A DNA stretch of 64,000 nucleotides from Shewanella saliphila (GTDB lineage Bacteria > Pseudomonadota > Gammaproteobacteria > Enterobacterales > Shewanellaceae). Under the pieces are notes generated by a model. That model worked only from the letters and a program-made list of their open reading frames with translations, ran no database searches and was not told the DNA's origin. The translations under genes and the position numbers were made by a program. The DNA lies in assembly GCF_014648295.1 (NCBI RefSeq), contig NZ_BMQV01000006.1:1-64000 (forward strand), written 5' to 3'. Positions 1 through 8,511 of the stretch are shown here, in pieces (position 1 is the first letter of the stretch; each line of letters begins with the position of its first letter).

Positions 1-245
1 CGTGTAAAACTTGCCCTTTGGGAGTTTCACCGAGCTTCCACTACGTTGTTACGTTAACTTATAAGGTACCTACATTACCGCATTAACGCGCCTAGTATTG
101 AAAACACGGTGAAGCTCTGAAACACGGATCTTCAAGTTGATTGGGTATAGAAGCGTATTTTTGTAGGAATCCACTTGTTGTCATGCAAATGCCAATGAGT
201 GGCGCTAAATTATCAACCCCAATTTGTGTTTTTAGCGTCCGTCTT

Positions 246-274
246 GACCACAGCCTTTGCTGTGGTCTTTTTTT
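246..274 (+). terminator. Rho-independent terminator of an upstream gene
   Basis: An 8-bp stem (GACCACAG / CTGTGGTC) with a short loop is followed by a run of T. No convincing coding frame precedes it here, so it probably ends a transcript entering from the left. The rest of 1-341 shows no gene. A partial inverted pair (gagtttcaccg near 21-31, cggtgaagctc near 107-117) suggests an intergenic repeat cut by the window edge. Confidence 0.6.
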
Positions 275-341
275 GCCTTAAATTTGTCTCCCTGAGAGCA
301 GTCTATTACTATGTCGACATTTTTCGGTACAGAGAAGCGTT

Positions 342-1664
342 ATGCATACATTACAACAACTCAATGATGGTTTATTACAAGGTGCTCAACGGGTCAAAAT
401 CGCCCAGGGGCTGCGTGAGTTCCCAACCAAACTATTTGAGTTAGCTGATACGCTAGAAGTGCTCGATTTAACTGATAATCAGTTGTCGTCTCTACCTGAC
501 AACTTTGCCGATTTACATCAATTAAAAATCCTGTTTTTGTCGAATAATCTGTTTGAACATTTACCTGATGTACTGGGTCAATGCCCCAATTTAGATATGA
601 TTGGTTTTAAAGCCAACCAAATTCGAACGGTATCAGACGCATCAATCCCAAAACAAACCCGCTGGTTAATTTTAACCGACAATCTGATAGAACAAATGCC
701 AGACAGTTTGGGTCAATGTGCTCGCCTTGAAAAACTTTCGCTGGCGGGCAATCGTTTAACTTCATTGCCGGCCAGTATGGCAAATTGTCATCGATTGGCT
801 TTACTCAGGCTGTCTGCCAATCAACTTGATGCGTTACCCCAATGGTTATTTGAACTACCCAAATTGGCCTGGTTGGCTTTTTCAGGTAATCGTTTTAGTC
901 ATGTTGAGCACTGTGATAACAAGCGAGTCCCTACTGTTCCTTTACAGCAATTTCAGTTAGGTCAATTGCTCGGGCAGGGCGCTTCTGGATTAATTTATCA
1001 AGCATCACATATGGCTTTGCAGCACGGAACAGCTGAATTTAGTTATGATGATGAGGTCGCGGTAAAACTATTCAAAGGTTTGATCACCAGCGACGGATAC
1101 CCAGCAGACGAGCTTGATTGCTGCTTAACCGCAGGGGAACATCCTAATTTGATCAATGTATTGGCGCAAATTAACCAAGCCGATCAATTAGGCTTAGTGA
1201 TGCAACTGATCCCGCCAAGTTACGCCAATTTAGGCTTACCGCCATCATTGCAAACCTGTAGCCGCGATACTTTTGAGCCGAACACGCGCTTTAGTGAGTC
1301 TCGTATTATTAACATAGCGACCCAAATGGCCGATATTTTGGCGCATTTACATCGAAATGGAATTAGCCATGGTGATATTTATGCCCACAACACCATGATA
1401 AACCCGCAAGGCAATGTGTTATTTGGTGACTTTGGCGCCGCCTCCAACTTAAACCAGTTCAGCCCCGAGCGTCGTGTGTTAATGCAAGCTATTGAGGTGA
1501 GGGCGTTTGGGTACATGATTGAAGACATGCTCAATCTGATTGAGCACCCTAATAGCCCCAAGGCGCAAGCGTTACATCAATTAGTGCAAGATTGCTTGCA
1601 GCCTAAGTTAAGCGCCAGACCGAGTTTTAATGAGCTTAAACAACAGTTAGCTAGCATGGCTTAA
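342..1664 (+). CDS. Leucine-rich-repeat protein kinase
   Basis: 440-aa predicted cytoplasmic protein. Residues about 36-186 form five or six leucine-rich repeats of the short LxxLxLxxNxLxxLP type. Residues about 204-440 form a protein-kinase domain: glycine loop GQGASG at 211-216, VAVK lysine at K242, catalytic loop SHGDIYAHN (D345, N350) and DFG at 363-365. The usual HRD arginine is replaced by glycine (HGD), seen in kinases that do not depend on activation-loop phosphorylation. The catalytic Lys, Asp, Asn and DFG are intact, so activity is likely. There is no signal peptide or membrane segment. The fold assignment is firm; the substrate is unknown. The GAGAAG upstream of the ATG is a plausible ribosome binding site. 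Confidence 0.85.
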   Translation: MHTLQQLNDGLLQGAQRVKIAQGLREFPTKLFELADTLEVLDLTDNQLSSLPDNFADLHQLKILFLSNNLFEHLPDVLGQCPNLDMIGFKANQIRTVSDASIPKQTRWLILTDNLIEQMPDSLGQCARLEKLSLAGNRLTSLPASMANCHRLALLRLSANQLDALPQWLFELPKLAWLAFSGNRFSHVEHCDNKRVPTVPLQQFQLGQLLGQGASGLIYQASHMALQHGTAEFSYDDEVAVKLFKGLITSDGYPADELDCCLTAGEHPNLINVLAQINQADQLGLVMQLIPPSYANLGLPPSLQTCSRDTFEPNTRFSESRIINIATQMADILAHLHRNGISHGDIYAHNTMINPQGNVLFGDFGAASNLNQFSPERRVLMQAIEVRAFGYMIEDMLNLIEHPNSPKAQALHQLVQDCLQPKLSARPSFNELKQQLASMA

Positions 1665-1815
1665 GCTGCCACTATGATTGTGCTTAGCAATGTACTGCTA
1701 AGCGGCATGCTGAGCGCCATTACTGACTACCCTTAATATCCACTGTGATATATGGCCTTTAACTTAACACTGCATTATAATCAAATTATCATGTTGCAAT
1801 TAAAGGTCATCACCA

Positions 1816-2007
1816 GTGGAAAATAAAACTGCCCGTTTTACTGTACTAATGGACCCGCTAAAAAAGCAGGCATTTGAGCAATTGTGTGCGGCACAAGATC
1901 TCACTCCATCACAAGTTACCCGTCAGCTTATTCGTGAATACCTTGAAAAACACGATGTCAGTTTTGGTGACAATCAAAGCCGACCGAACCCGCAAGTTAA
2001 AAGCTAA
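1816..2007 (+). CDS. Small ribbon-helix-helix (CopG-like) protein
   Basis: 63-aa protein starting at GTG. The N-terminal half has the ribbon-helix-helix pattern: a short beta strand (TARFTVLMD) followed by two helices, with hydrophobic spacing typical of CopG/Arc DNA-binding proteins. The C-terminal tail is short and polar. It stands alone with about 200 bp on each side and no toxin gene beside it, so it is more likely an orphan regulator than an antitoxin. The upstream sequence AATTAAAGGTCATCACCA offers an AAAGG ribosome binding site. Its target is unknown. Confidence 0.6.
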   Translation: MENKTARFTVLMDPLKKQAFEQLCAAQDLTPSQVTRQLIREYLEKHDVSFGDNQSRPNPQVKS

Positions 2008-2206
2008 TTTAGCGTTTTTACGGTGGAGTGTGAACTGAGCCTAACGGCTTAGGCTAGTCAATTTGTGATAATAACATTATAATGCGATTACAATTAAGGT
2101 GAGGTGGTTTTAGTGGCTGTCTCATGCCAATCGATAACGCTTTTTGAACAATGCCTTAGTGCCTTTATCTTGTTCGATATAAGCTAAAAATACAGAGAGT
2201 GAATTT

Positions 2207-2551
2207 ATGAGTGATGTCATCCCGCCATGCCCAAAGTGTGAATCTCCTTACGCTTATTCAGACGGTACATTATTAATTTGCCCAGAATGCGCAAATGAGT
2301 GGAACCCAAATGAAGAAGTGGTTGATCCAGACGCCATCATTTTAAAAGATGCCGTGGGTAACCTATTGGCAGAAGGCGACAAAGTGACTTTAATTAAAGA
2401 TCTTAAAGTTAAAGGTTCATCACTTGTGCTGAAAGTCGGCACCAAAGCCGTGATCAACCGTTTTGTTGACGGCGACCACGACATCGATTGTAAAGTTGAT
2501 GGCAACGGCCAAATGATGTTGAAATCAAAGTTTGTTAAAAAACAAAGCTAA
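2207..2551 (+). CDS. yjdM: YjdM (PhnA-type) zinc-ribbon protein
   Basis: 114-aa protein of the YjdM/PhnA family. An N-terminal zinc ribbon with two CxxC knuckles (CPKC at about 8-11, CPEC at about 25-28) is followed by the characteristic beta-rich C-terminal domain ([14 protein letters not shown] ... VKGSS). Length matches the family (about 111 aa in E. coli). The historical phnA name does not imply phosphonate metabolism, because no phn genes are nearby and the real function is not established. A GAGAGTGAA motif precedes the ATG, and a terminator follows the stop. Confidence 0.9.
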   Translation: MSDVIPPCPKCESPYAYSDGTLLICPECANEWNPNEEVVDPDAIILKDAVGNLLAEGDKVTLIKDLKVKGSSLVLKVGTKAVINRFVDGDHDIDCKVDGNGQMMLKSKFVKKQS

Positions 2552-2608
2552 TTGATTGAGTCAGTCGCTTTAGGTTACCTACGAGTGAGCTAAAGCCTGA
2601 TGTTTAAA

Positions 2609-2646
2609 AATCCCCGCTGATAGCAATATCAACGGGGATTTTTTAT
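2609..2646 (+). terminator. Terminator after yjdM
   Basis: Inverted repeat AATCCCCG...CGGGGATT, with an imperfect inner stem, followed by TTTTT. It lies about 55 bp after the yjdM stop codon. Confidence 0.8.
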
Positions 2647-2671
2647 GGACGCCAGTTCAAGTCCCGCCGTC
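2646..2671 (+). repeat. Degenerate copy of the tmRNA 3' tail, inverted relative to ssrA
   Basis: These 26 bases match the T-arm end of the window's own tmRNA (as read on its strand) at 23 of 26 positions by eye. The three changes break the T stem, so it is not a functional RNA. It lies on the plus strand, whereas ssrA (3' end at 5848) is on the minus strand. ssrA 3' ends are common integrase targets, so this could be an att-like relic of an element. The inverted orientation is not what simple integration would leave. Confidence 0.45.
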
Positions 2672-2726
2672 ACATATGACTCCACTTCTGGGAAAGCCGT
2701 TAATAATCTATAAACTTGTTAACCCT

Positions 2727-3000
2727 TTATCGTCGTCCCGGCAATGCTTTTAAGCCGGGATCCAGGTGTTTGTTTTTATCGTTTTGTACTTATGGCCTAC
2801 GGCCACGAACGTCGTGGCGCTTCGCCTAGGTGCTAGGTGTCTAGTGACGATACTCAAATGAAATCACTTCTATGACACGCGGTAAACCCATCCTTGGGCG
2901 CTCTACGAAAACATCCATGTTTTCGAAGGTCATAGCCGCGATTACATCCATCGTATAGTTATCTTCGATTCAGCCGTGTTTATAACTAAGCTATCTACAC
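2727..3000. repeat. Intergenic repeat cluster left of the AbiL-like pair
   Basis: Non-coding stretch with several short palindromes. One is CCCGGC...GCCGGG at about 2737-2759 within a CGTCCCGGCAATGC...CCGGGATCCAGG context. Another is CGAAAACAT/ATGTTTTCG at 2906-2925, inside a segment beginning ACGCGGTAAACCCATCC. From memory such units recur between genes in Shewanella genomes. No gene is seen from 2672 to 3263. Confidence 0.45.
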
Positions 3001-3263
3001 TCAATTTTGGACAGACATTAGCTTAAGAGACAAGTTTTGAACTGTTTTTATAAAGTTTATCCCGACCCAACTACATTAGTTATTGCTTAGTTATCTCGAT
3101 TGAATTTAGTGTTAACAATAGAGCTAATTTAAATCCCAAGGTGTTTTCATGCCATTTTTCGGTTTTTTTTACCTAAATATTGATTAAAACACTATATTGA
3201 TGTGTTTAATCTGCTAACATTCAGCACATTAAGTATGTGCTAGTAACATAGGAGATTAGGCAA

Positions 3264-4523
3264 ATGTTAATCGAATTTAATGTTTCCAATTATCGTTCTA
3301 TTAAAGATAGTCAAAATTTTTCTTTATCGAAAACTTCACTCAATGAGCTAGAGAGTAAGAATACTTTTGAGTCCTCTGGATATGAGCTTTTGAGAACAGC
3401 GGTAATCTACGGCCCTAATGCATCAGGTAAATCTAATGTAATGGGAGCTCTAAGTTTTATGAAAGCTTTAGTTTTATCGTCAGCTAAAGTTGATGTTGAA
3501 GAAAAGCTTGAGGTATCTCCGTTTAGGTTGAATGCAAAATGCCGTAATTCACCTTCTGAATTCGAGGCTACATTTATTCACCAAGGAGTTCGCTATCAAT
3601 ATGGTTTTTGTGTGACTCAAAGTCGAGTTACAGAAGAATGGTTATTAGCATTTCCTAAGGGCCGAGCTCAAAAGTGGTTTGAAAGAACTTATGATGAAAA
3701 TACCGATAGTTATGAATGGTATATGGGAAGCGCCCTTCAGGGAACAAAACAAGTATGGCAGTCTTCTACAAAAAGTAACTCACTGTTTCTTTCAACTGCG
3801 GTGAACTTGAATAGTAAGCAGCTTAAGCCTGTTTATGATTGGTTTAGAGTCGTTTTGAAAATCTCTAGAACCGGTGAAGGCTGGGGGCCTTTTGTAAGTT
3901 CTAAGCTTTGTGAGAATGATCAGAAATCTAAAGTTATGAACTTTTTAAAAGCAGCTGATATGGATATTGAAGATATTGATATTATTGAACATGCTTTTGA
4001 TCCAGCAAATTTACCTAGTGATATGCCATCTGTCTTTAAGGAATCTTTGATTGAAGAGTTTAAAGATCAGACTTTACTGGAATTTAAAACTTTAAAGAAA
4101 GATGATGAAGGCGTATTGGTTGATTTTGATTTGGAGTCCGAGGAATCAGATGGAACAAAGAAGCTTTTTTCTTTGGCTGGTCCTTGGATAAAAGCTTTAT
4201 CTGAAGGTCATGTTCTATTAATTGATGAACTTCATCTTAACCTGCATTCAAAGCTGATGGAGTTTTTGATTGGAATGTTTCATGATCCAGAAATTAATGT
4301 TGCAAATGGACAACTAGTTTTTACTAGTCATGATACAAACATCTTAAATAAAGAAATCTTTCGTAGAGATCAAGTTTGGTTTTGTAAGAAAGATGAGTTG
4401 TTAGCTACCCAGCTTTATCCTTTGACAGATTTCAATCCACATAAAACAAGGGATAACTTTGAGGCTTCATACTTAGCAGGTAAATACGGTGCTTTACCTT
4501 TTATTCAGAGGTTTGAGGAATAA
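3264..4523 (+). CDS. AbiLi-like / RloA-like AAA-family ATPase
   Basis: 419-aa AAA_15/AAA_21-type ATPase, SMC/OLD-like in layout. It has an N-terminal strand (LIEFNVSNYRSIKD), Walker A GPNASGKS at 50-57, an ESDGTKKL signature near 290, Walker B HVLLIDELH near 320 and a switch histidine in FTSHD. Its stop is 5 bp before a RloB-family gene, so the two form one operon; this pairing matches AbiL abortive-infection systems and the RloA/RloB genes first noted beside restriction loci. Codon use is AT-rich compared with neighbours, which suggests acquisition. The start has a good ribosome binding site (AGGAG). It probably senses phage infection and controls its partner; that role is inferred from the family. 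Confidence 0.82.
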   Translation: MLIEFNVSNYRSIKDSQNFSLSKTSLNELESKNTFESSGYELLRTAVIYGPNASGKSNVMGALSFMKALVLSSAKVDVEEKLEVSPFRLNAKCRNSPSEFEATFIHQGVRYQYGFCVTQSRVTEEWLLAFPKGRAQKWFERTYDENTDSYEWYMGSALQGTKQVWQSSTKSNSLFLSTAVNLNSKQLKPVYDWFRVVLKISRTGEGWGPFVSSKLCENDQKSKVMNFLKAADMDIEDIDIIEHAFDPANLPSDMPSVFKESLIEEFKDQTLLEFKTLKKDDEGVLVDFDLESEESDGTKKLFSLAGPWIKALSEGHVLLIDELHLNLHSKLMEFLIGMFHDPEINVANGQLVFTSHDTNILNKEIFRRDQVWFCKKDELLATQLYPLTDFNPHKTRDNFEASYLAGKYGALPFIQRFEE

Positions 4524-4528
4524 CTATT

Positions 4529-5197
4529 ATGGGTTCAGATGATTTGCATCATAAACGTAAGCGAAGAGGAGCTGCTAATTTAAGCCGTAAATTAGGTAAC
4601 CGTAAACCTTATGCAAAAATACTAATTGTTTGTGAAGGAAGTAAAACTGAGCCGTTATATTTTAAAGAGCTTATTCGGCACCACAAACTGGCTTCAGCAA
4701 ATGTTGTTGTTGATCAAAATGTTGAAACTTGTCCATTGAAGCTTTTTAGACATGCAAAAAAAATAGCGAAAGAACATATTAAAATAGGTATGCCTTTTGA
4801 CCAAGTCTATTGTGTTTTTGATAAAGACAGTCATGTTCATTATGAAGAAGCAAAGCGCTCTATAGCTAGTATGGCAAATAAAACAACTGTTTACAAAGCG
4901 ATTACATCAGTACCAAGTTTCGAATATTGGTTATTATTACACTTTAAAAATACAACGAAGCCATTTGATAGAGCTGGCAAAAAAAGCCCTGCGGATGTAG
5001 TTTTATCAGAGTTGAAAAGTGAATATATTGGTTACTCTAAAGCAAAAAAAAATGTTTATAGCGAACTTATAGACAAATTAGATGAAGCTATTAAAAATGC
5101 AGAATTATCCAGAAAGTCAGCTTTAGAACTAGGCACAGATAACCCATCAACAGAAGTAGATGGGTTAGTTATAGCTCTCAGAGAGTTAAATAACTAA
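4529..5197 (+). CDS. rloB: RloB-family (AbiLii-like) putative effector nuclease
   Basis: 222-aa RloB-family protein. The N-terminus is basic (KRKRRG). It then shows the family motifs: ILIVCEGSKTEPLYF (E36, E41), VYCVFDKDSH (D98, D100) and VPSFEYWLLLHF near 148. The conserved Glu and DxD resemble a TOPRIM-like metal centre, so a nuclease role is plausible but not shown by sequence alone. It is the second gene of a two-gene operon with the AAA ATPase, 5 bp downstream of it. Base composition is AT-rich with AAA/ATA-heavy codons, like its partner and unlike the flanking housekeeping genes. No restriction or modification genes are present. Confidence 0.82.
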   Translation: MGSDDLHHKRKRRGAANLSRKLGNRKPYAKILIVCEGSKTEPLYFKELIRHHKLASANVVVDQNVETCPLKLFRHAKKIAKEHIKIGMPFDQVYCVFDKDSHVHYEEAKRSIASMANKTTVYKAITSVPSFEYWLLLHFKNTTKPFDRAGKKSPADVVLSELKSEYIGYSKAKKNVYSELIDKLDEAIKNAELSRKSALELGTDNPSTEVDGLVIALRELNN

Positions 5198-5805
5198 TCC
5201 GGAACATGAGGGGGTCAATCGGCTAAAACCACTTATCCTCTCGAAGGTATTTACGCTTTTACGCTTTTGGGGTCAGGGTAAACTTTTATAAACAGTTCAA
5301 TCTTGCCCCTTAAACTGATCTCTATCAGAAATGATTTTTTATTTTATTTCAAATGCTTAAGGTTAACTCTGAACTTGAGGACGTTGAAGAAAATGACGTG
5401 AGCTAGCCATGGTCTTTCACGCACATCCATGTGTTTCAAGGCATTCAGGCATCCTGCCTATCAGAGCCAGCTAGCTTTGAAGGGGAAGGGTCGTTCCTTG
5501 GCATTCATGCCACCACGACATTTGTGAATCCATTCACATCAGACTCCGTTCTGAAGCGTTAGCATTTTCATTCTTTACCATAAAGAGGTGGCCGAGGCTG
5601 GCTACAAACGCCGCCAAAAGCTGGATAATTTTCCGTCGCAATTTTTTCGCTGCCGTTGTTTGGTTATAAGCGAAAATGTTGCCGGAACGGCAGGGGTGAT
5701 CCAAGAGGGGATTGCTGTTGATCCCCTTTTGGCCCGTGCAGGGTGGAACCTTGCGATCCTATTTCAAACGAAGTTTGAACATTTTGTGGCTGTCGCCATT
5801 AGACA
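5198..5805. other. Gene-free repeat-rich interval between rloB and ssrA
   Basis: About 600 bp without a credible gene; open frames here lack family resemblance and ribosome binding sites. Between about 5385 and 5560 lie short inverted units (AGCTAGCC ... CAGCTAGCT, CACATCCATGTG, GGCATTCAGGCATCCTGCC). They recall the dispersed units left of the AbiL-like pair. The part 5580-5780 (GAGGTGGCCGAGGCTGGCTAC and onward) looks like a relic of an inserted sequence that I cannot name. Confidence 0.4.
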
Positions 5806-5839
5806 AACAAAAAGGGCTTAGCATTGCTGCTAAGCCCTT
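5806..5839 (-). terminator. Terminator of ssrA
   Basis: A strong 12-bp stem, AAGGGCTTAGCA / TGCTAAGCCCTT with a 4-nt loop, is followed on the minus strand by TTTTTG. It lies just beyond the tmRNA 3' end. Confidence 0.85.
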
Positions 5840-5847
5840 CTATAAAT

Positions 5848-6203
5848 TGGTGGAGGCGGCGGGACTTGAACCCGCGTCCAGAAAGCCTACATCCTCGGCA
5901 CTACATGTTTAGTCTCTCTTTTATTTAACCAAGCAGTCTCCGAAAGACAGGATGCTACTTGGTGAGTCCGGTACTGTTTCGCGGTTCACCCCCGGACGGA
6001 GTTCCCTCGCTAGCACACTGTAATATGACCATCAGAATCCACTGTCCACGTGCGAAACGTGTGGTTGATGGCTAGCTAGCCTAAGCTGCTAGAGAGTAGT
6101 TAGAGTCGTTTGCAACTATAACAGTGCGGCTTTTTACGAGGCCAACCGCCCCTCGACATGCTCCTTGGGTTTCGTGAATCCTGTCGAATCCAGAATCGCC
6201 CCC
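5848..6203 (-). ncRNA. ssrA: tmRNA (transfer-messenger RNA)
   Basis: One-piece tmRNA of 356 nt. The 5' end GGGGGCG (at 6203) pairs with the 3' end CGCCUCC before A-CCA (at 5848). The T-arm GGGUUCAAGUCCC is intact. The mRNA-like part, at 6113 down to 6081, resumes at GCA and encodes the degradation tag ANDSNYSLAA followed by UAG. A TATGAT at 6219-6214 lies 10 nt upstream of the 5' end and is a reasonable -10 element. With SmpB, encoded just upstream on the same strand, it rescues stalled ribosomes and tags the unfinished protein for proteolysis. Confidence 0.97.
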
Positions 6204-6274
6204 AATTGGTTATATCATAACGTGTTGTTTCGCTAATACCTAGTGACTATTAACAAAATATCATCGTTTGGCTA

Positions 6275-6772
6275 TTATCCGTTCAGTCTGCTCTTTTTCA
6301 TGACGCGAGACTGTTCAACTTTCCATTCACGTTCTTTGGTATCTTCACGTTTATCGTGATCTTTTTTACCTTTACCTAGGCCAATTTCAACTTTTACCCA
6401 GGCACCTTTACGCCAATACATCGACAGTGGCACTAAGGTGTAGCCTTGGCGTTCAATTAAGCCGGCTAATTTGTCGATTTCGCTACGCTTTAACAATAGC
6501 TTTTTGGTACGGATTGGATCGCACACCACGTGAGTGGATGCTGTATTTAGTGGTTGAATAGTACAACCGTGCATAAAGGCTTCACCGCCTTTGATAAATA
6601 CATAACAATCAGCCAGATTGACTTTGCCCATACGGATAGATTTTACTTCCCATCCCATTAGCTCTAAACCCGCTTCGATTTTGTCTTCTATACGGAATTC
6701 AAAGGTCGCGCGTTTGTTGCGTGCGATGGTCGCTGAGGTATTTTTTGCTGATTTAGAATTCTTTTTTACCAT
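6275..6772 (-). CDS. smpB: SsrA-binding protein SmpB
   Basis: 165-aa SmpB, typical length. The OB-fold core includes [25 protein letters not shown] near 38-50 and [17 protein letters not shown]. The basic C-terminal tail ([25 protein letters not shown]) is the part that enters the decoding centre and mRNA channel. It binds the tRNA-like part of tmRNA and delivers it to stalled ribosomes. It is transcribed toward ssrA, its RNA partner, 71 bp upstream of the RNA's 5' end, and diverges from ratA. Confidence 0.97.
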   Translation of the reverse strand: MVKKNSKSAKNTSATIARNKRATFEFRIEDKIEAGLELMGWEVKSIRMGKVNLADCYVFIKGGEAFMHGCTIQPLNTASTHVVCDPIRTKKLLLKRSEIDKLAGLIERQGYTLVPLSMYWRKGAWVKVEIGLGKGKKDHDKREDTKEREWKVEQSRVMKKSRLNG

Positions 6773-7038
6773 TATATTTACCGTTGTGATTACTGCCGTG
6801 GCCTATAAAAAAGGCGACTTGCAATCAGCGCTGAGCCCATTTAATAAACGCTATTATATTAAGGTTATAAATTAACACCATTGATATAAAAGATATGGGG
6901 GAGATTTATGATATTTCAACGATTATACCTAGTTTCTTGCCTATTGTGTTATTAAGGGTGAGATTTAGCGTTATGGCGGATGCCTTTTTTGTTTAACGTG
7001 ATAAAATCTGCACATTGTTTCAATGATAGTGATGTCAG

Positions 7039-7476
7039 ATGCCCAAAATTTCCAAAAGTATGCTGGTTAGATTTAGTGCCAAAGAAATGTATGATTTAGT
7101 CAACGATGTTGAGTCGTATCATGCATTTTTACCCGGCTGTGTTGGCGGTAAAGTATTAGAGTTTGACGGCAAAACCATGGTGGCGTCGGTTGATGTGAGT
7201 AAAGCGGGGATCAGTAAAACCTTTACGACTCGTAACCAGGTGGTTGAAGCTAAATCAATTACCCTGGAGTTAGAAAACGGGCCTTTTAAGCATTTACACG
7301 GTTTGTGGAAATTTACTGAGCTGACAGAAGAGGCTTGTAAGGTAGAGTTTGATTTGCATTTTGAATTTTCAAATGCATTAGTCGACTTGGCATTTGGTAA
7401 AATTTTTAAAGATTTAATGTCATCGATGGTGGTGGCATTTACCGACAGAGCGAAGGTGATTTATCGTGACAAGTGA
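7039..7476 (+). CDS. ratA: RatA-type START-domain protein (Coq10-like)
   Basis: 145-aa member of the polyketide cyclase/START family that includes E. coli RatA (PasT) and mitochondrial Coq10. Family signatures seen are MPKISKSMLVRFSAKEMYDLVNDVESYHAFLPGC in outline and the C-terminal helix FGKIFKDLMSSMVVAFTDRA. RatA was described as an inhibitor of 70S assembly, while Coq10 homologues bind ubiquinone; the sequence does not decide between these roles. It overlaps the next gene (rnfH) by 11 nt, so the two are translationally coupled, as in E. coli. It diverges from smpB. Confidence 0.92.
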   Translation: MPKISKSMLVRFSAKEMYDLVNDVESYHAFLPGCVGGKVLEFDGKTMVASVDVSKAGISKTFTTRNQVVEAKSITLELENGPFKHLHGLWKFTELTEEACKVEFDLHFEFSNALVDLAFGKIFKDLMSSMVVAFTDRAKVIYRDK

Positions 7477-7801
7477 AACAGAGCAATTTGCCGTTGATAT
7501 CATTTATGCATTACCCAAACAGCAAAAAATTATCACTGTGATGGTTGCGCCTGGTACCACGTTTATTGATGCGGTGATCCAAAGCAATATCGTGAAGTTT
7601 TTTCCTGACATCGATCTAGATAACATCAAACTGGGTGTGTTTAGCCGTGTGGTTAAGCATGATGACGTGATACAGCCTGGGCAGCGGGTAGAATTATATC
7701 GTCCTTTAATTGCCGACCCGAAAGATGTTCGCCGTAAACGGGCTGAAAAAGCAAAAGATGAAGGCCGGATTAATAAAATAACCGGTGCGAAGGTCAGTTA
7801 A
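7466..7801 (+). CDS. rnfH: RnfH/RatB-family ubiquitin-fold protein
   Basis: 111-aa protein of the RnfH family (RatB/PasI in E. coli). It has a beta-grasp domain (VDIIYALPKQQKIITVMVAPGTTFIDAVIQS in outline), the conserved LGVFSRVV segment and the ending GQRVELYRPLIADPKDVRRKRAEKAK. It starts at GTG inside the end of ratA (11-nt overlap). Despite the RnfH name, E. coli genetics pairs it with RatA. Function here is inferred from the neighbour only. A bidirectional terminator separates it from bamE. Confidence 0.9.
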   Translation: MTSETEQFAVDIIYALPKQQKIITVMVAPGTTFIDAVIQSNIVKFFPDIDLDNIKLGVFSRVVKHDDVIQPGQRVELYRPLIADPKDVRRKRAEKAKDEGRINKITGAKVS

Positions 7802-7824
7802 TTGTTTAACGCTATACAAAATAC

Positions 7825-7857
7825 AAAAAAGCAGAATCAATTGATTCTGCTTTTTTA
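7825..7857. terminator. Bidirectional terminator between rnfH and bamE
   Basis: A perfect stem, AAAAAAGCAGAATCAA/TTGATTCTGCTTTTTT, with A and T tracts on both sides serves the convergent rnfH (+) and bamE (-) transcripts. Confidence 0.85.
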
Positions 7858-7871
7858 TTGGTTCTGAACCA

Positions 7872-8381
7872 TTAACGATTATCTGGGTCGTTAGATTTTT
7901 CAGGTTGATTCGTTAGCGTTGGGCGTGTTTCTTCAACCAATGGTTTTGAATCTGGACGTGTTTCTGGCAGTAATGGCGTTAAATCAGGTTCATTAACTGT
8001 TGGCAAAGAGCTTAACTCAAGCGGGGTATTAAACTCACTGCTTAAATCGTAATCGCCGGTGACGCTAGAGATCTTGTCACCTGTAAAATGAATGATCAGC
8101 TCTTTATGGATAATGCTGGCATCACGGCCACTTTTAAAGTGGTATACATAGTACCAAGTGTCATCAGAAAAACTATCACGTAAAACCGGACGACCTAAAA
8201 TGTATTCTGTTTGCTCTTTGGTCATGTCGACGCGAAGTTTTTCAACTTGCTGGGTTTCCATGTAGTTACCTTGCGGTATATCAGGCTTATAAATTAACCA
8301 ATCGAAAACACTACATCCGCTCATTGAGAGTGAAAGCGCTACTGCGCTTACAAGGGTAAGACTTTGTTTTTTGTTTATCAT
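7872..8381 (-). CDS. bamE: Outer-membrane assembly lipoprotein BamE
   Basis: 169-aa BamE (SmpA/OmlA). The lipoprotein signal ends in a lipobox (LSLSMSGC), so the mature protein is anchored to the outer membrane by a cysteine. The folded core has the family motifs YKPDIPQGNYM, VEKLRVDMTKEQTEYILGRPVLRDSF and WYYVYHF. It binds BamD and assists beta-barrel insertion. It is about 55 residues longer than the E. coli protein. The extra C-terminal part is Pro/Glu/Thr-rich (repeated ETRP) and probably disordered. Confidence 0.95.
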   Translation of the reverse strand: MINKKQSLTLVSAVALSLSMSGCSVFDWLIYKPDIPQGNYMETQQVEKLRVDMTKEQTEYILGRPVLRDSFSDDTWYYVYHFKSGRDASIIHKELIIHFTGDKISSVTGDYDLSSEFNTPLELSSLPTVNEPDLTPLLPETRPDSKPLVEETRPTLTNQPEKSNDPDNR

Positions 8382-8511
8382 TGTCTGCGCTACTTCCTAA
8401 ATTCTGTCGGTCATCATACCCAAGCTGTCCCTATGCTGACAAGGGCCGATTAGAAGATGTTGTGGCTTTGAGTGAATATCGCGACGTAAGTTCCTTATTT
8501 TTTGGTAATAA

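Noticed and set aside
199..444. Plus-strand frame overlapping the start of the LRR kinase
   Set aside because: It runs through a terminator hairpin and into the kinase gene in another frame.
2646..2671. Functional tRNA gene ending in GTTCAAGTCCCGCC
   Set aside because: No acceptor, D or anticodon arm lies upstream, the T stem is broken and no CCA end follows.
5588..5912. Two short plus-strand frames running into the tmRNA
   Set aside because: They cross the ssrA terminator and gene on the opposite strand; the products show no family pattern.
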